DNA of 64,000 nucleotides from NCBI GenBank assembly GCA_029259635.1, contig JAJDEU010000020.1:49179-113178 (forward strand), written 5' to 3'. The position numbers were made by a program, and so were the translations under genes. Below the pieces are notes generated by a model. It searched no databases. It saw nothing but the letters and a program-made list of their open reading frames with translations, and had not been told where the DNA came from. Each line of letters opens with the position of its first letter. The first letter of the stretch is position 1. Source of the DNA: Planctomycetota bacterium (GTDB taxonomy: Bacteria; Planctomycetota; UBA1135; GCA-002686595). Positions 62,421 to 64,000 of the stretch are shown here, one piece after another.

Positions 62421-63809
62421 ATGCCTGCGCCTGAAGAGAACGTAGAGATCCGCACAAGCGTTCTGCCGCGCGCTCTCATCTGGGTCCTCGCGACTCTTCC
62501 TCTTCAGGACTTGATGCTCATCGGCGGTTCACGGCGCGATGCGGGCGAGACGGGTCCGCTGGCTTTCACCCTCATCCTCGGGCTGGCGTGGATTGGTTGT
62601 GCACTGGGTTCCAGTAAGACCGATGCTCAGCGCAAGGACTGGATCCCCCTAGACAAGGCCCTTCTCTGGCAAGGCTCCCTTCTGGCTTTGCTGGTCATTC
62701 TCGCCACTCATCCGCTGCGCACGAGTTCCATCTTCGAGCTGCTATTCGGCGTCGTCTTGCTTGTCGCCTTCCACGGCGTTTCGTCCGTACTCGGGTCTAG
62801 TCTGCCGCGTGTCGAGCAACAGACACCTAAAGATCGAAGCATCCGGCTCTTCATGGTCGGCCTCTTCGCCGCGGGGCTCTATGGATTCGGGTCATCTATA
62901 AAACCGTCAGAGCACCCGCTCCTCGATGCACTCGTCCTTTCTGTAGTTATCATTGCGCTCCCCACTTTGACCGTCTGGCTCATCGCATGGATTCTTGCGC
63001 GACTTTCCAGGATCCAATGGGAGCAAGGCCTTGTTCGCGCATCCCGATTCCGGTTCTCGACTCGACCCGGTCATGTGGTCGTTGCCTTCTTTATCTCCGG
63101 GAGCTGGCCGGAATCCTCGTTGGGGTGGATCGCCTTTCCGCTGCTCTTACTCCTTTTTGGTCTCGGCAATCGATCGCCGCTCGATCTCCAAGCTTCGCCC
63201 CGCGCGCTCGGCCGATGGATGTTTCCCCTCGCGCTTCCCCTCGTCGGCGCCGCAACGCTGCATATGTTCGATTCGCCGCTCGTCGCCAGCAATCAAGTCG
63301 CGAGCCATGCCGTCGTGGGCATCTTCTTCGGCGCGTTGGCGCCCGTCCTTCCCGCCCTCGCGCTAGCGATTGCCGGCGGATTCGATCGAGCGCGCAACAC
63401 CCGCTGGATTCCCGGCCTCGGGATGATCGGGTTCGTTCTCTTGCTCGCCTTCGCGTTCGGCACGCCGCACTTTCAAGTCGAACTTGGCCGAGCCTTCGGA
63501 CGCGAGCTCGTTGACGCGAGCGGCACCCCGTCGTGGCATGGCTTTCCCATCGTCGAAGCCTATCGAGCGCAAGTCTTCGCCTGCCTCGCCCTGGCGTTAT
63601 GGATGAGCGCGCGTGCTTGGCGTTGGTTCCGCGACGAAGTTGAACCCCGCCACCTTCCACTCGCGATCGCGGCGGCAGCGACCATTCTCACTGCCGCCAA
63701 TCGCGTTCCCGTCAGCGGCGCATCCGGTGCCGCACAGGCCTTGATGGTCGGCGCGCTCGCCGGGTTCCTGCTCGAACTTCCGAGACAGCGTTCCACTGCG
63801 ATCGAATAA
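62421..63809 (+). CDS. Polytopic membrane protein, hypothetical
   Basis: 462 residues with ten or more predicted membrane helices spread over the whole length ('ALIWVLATLPLQDLMLIGG', 'GLAWIGCALGS', 'LLALLVILATHPL', 'LLFGVVLLVAFHGVSS', 'ALVLSVVIIALPTLTVWLIAWIL', 'HAVVGIFFGALAPVLPALALAIAGGF'). No motif for transport or catalysis is recognised. It follows the thioredoxin gene by 100 bases on the same strand. Confidence 0.72.
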   Translation: MPAPEENVEIRTSVLPRALIWVLATLPLQDLMLIGGSRRDAGETGPLAFTLILGLAWIGCALGSSKTDAQRKDWIPLDKALLWQGSLLALLVILATHPLRTSSIFELLFGVVLLVAFHGVSSVLGSSLPRVEQQTPKDRSIRLFMVGLFAAGLYGFGSSIKPSEHPLLDALVLSVVIIALPTLTVWLIAWILARLSRIQWEQGLVRASRFRFSTRPGHVVVAFFISGSWPESSLGWIAFPLLLLLFGLGNRSPLDLQASPRALGRWMFPLALPLVGAATLHMFDSPLVASNQVASHAVVGIFFGALAPVLPALALAIAGGFDRARNTRWIPGLGMIGFVLLLAFAFGTPHFQVELGRAFGRELVDASGTPSWHGFPIVEAYRAQVFACLALALWMSARAWRWFRDEVEPRHLPLAIAAAATILTAANRVPVSGASGAAQALMVGALAGFLLELPRQRSTAIE

Positions 63810-63878
63810 GCGCGAACTCGCGTCTCCGCGCGAGGAATCGACGGAGTTCGCACCGCCGAAGGTGGCAATACGGTGTCG

Positions 63879-63971
63879 CACACTCGGTTGCCGGTTTCCC
63901 GATATGAACCGGGTTCGGTACTCAACCTTCCCGCCCCGTCAGCCGGCTAAACAAACCGGCAACCGAGTGTG
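63879..63971. repeat. Inverted repeat A/A' (19 bp), interleaved with a second
   Basis: CACACTCGGTTGCCGGTTT (63879-63897) is repeated as its exact complement at 63953-63971. The arms straddle the first arm of the 30-bp repeat at 63901-64000, giving the order A-B-A'-B'. Confidence 0.9.
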
Positions 63972-64000
63972 AAGGTTGAGTACCGAACCCGGTTCATATC
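63901..64000. repeat. Perfect 30-bp inverted repeat B/B' reaching the window edge
   Basis: Bases 63901-63930 (GATATGAACC...CTCAACCTTC) occur as their exact complement at 63971-64000, the last base of the window. The repeat may run on beyond it. Between the arms lies the second arm of repeat A. Confidence 0.9.

Noticed and set aside
1..64000. Genome-wide recoding of TAG or TGA
   Set aside because: Both codons serve as normal stops at many well supported genes here, so only local recoding (Sec at one TGA, possible amber read-through) is considered.
1..64000. CRISPR arrays, prophage, defence islands, rRNA operons
   Set aside because: No spaced direct repeats, Cas, integrase, capsid or rRNA sequence was seen.

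Overview
The window looks like chromosomal DNA of a planctomycete-type bacterium (phylum Planctomycetota or a close relative). The case rests on gene content, not on any marker gene. There are two ECF sigma factor / Ser-Thr kinase pairs with overlapping stop and start codons, an ECF sigma factor fused to a membrane-anchored exported region, and an ECF42-type sigma factor with its DGPF partner. Alongside these are many exported beta-propeller, FG-GAP, delta-60 and carboxypeptidase-regulatory-like proteins, a sulfatase-fold enzyme, numerous lipoproteins and mostly short operons. I saw no rRNA, intact tRNA, transposase, phage gene or CRISPR array.

Layout. 1-3.6 kb: a PD40 propeller protein (cut by the window edge), an exported protein, decayed repeat copies and a PAP2-family lipoprotein. 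3.6-6.0 kb: a tRNA-like remnant, a LolA-like hypothetical protein and a site-2-protease-like membrane protein with TPRs. 6.0-12.9 kb: a sulfatase-fold lipoprotein, an FG-GAP protein with an in-frame TGA (candidate selenoprotein), a membrane protein and another FG-GAP protein. 13-20.2 kb: an N5-(carboxyethyl)ornithine synthase-like enzyme, an envelope protein interrupted by TAG, a VOC protein, the DGPF/ECF42 pair, an exported anchor protein, a MITE copy and a small secreted protein. 20.6-27.3 kb: a protein with an internal duplication, a delta-60 repeat lipoprotein, and ECF/kinase pair 1. 27.4-30.4 kb: two lipoproteins sharing a duplicated upstream region, an exported protein and the TAG-interrupted second copy of the LolA-like gene. 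30.4-37.7 kb: a GntR-ABC-permease operon, the intact paralogue of the interrupted envelope protein, and ECF/kinase pair 2. 37.8-47.6 kb: a MITE, two exported proteins, an aquaporin, a TPR/purple-acid-phosphatase pair and a WD40 protein. 47.9-54.2 kb: a small secreted protein, the sigma-factor fusion, a frameshifted MORN/prenyltransferase-repeat gene and an alpha/beta hydrolase. 54.4-64 kb: an ankyrin membrane protein, a YncE-like propeller, a 43-residue membrane protein, a lipase-like hydrolase, a three-gene operon (membrane protein, divergent Lgt-like, Tes-like radical SAM), a thioredoxin-TPR protein, a polytopic membrane protein, and interleaved inverted repeats at the edge.

Themes. (1) Extracytoplasmic sensing and regulation: four ECF-type sigma factors and two membrane kinases. 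(2) Cell-envelope biology: lipoproteins, propellers, lipid-modifying enzymes. (3) Non-coding repeats: a MITE family with CTAG-bounded ends, a leader element of about 130 bp in front of three minus-strand genes, and tRNA-end-like fragments beside the two LolA-like paralogues. (4) Interrupted genes: one TGA followed by a SECIS-like hairpin, two TAG codons inside otherwise conserved frames, and one gene with two homopolymer frameshifts. The TGA gene and the Tes-like/Lgt-like operon are the strongest candidates for undescribed biology.
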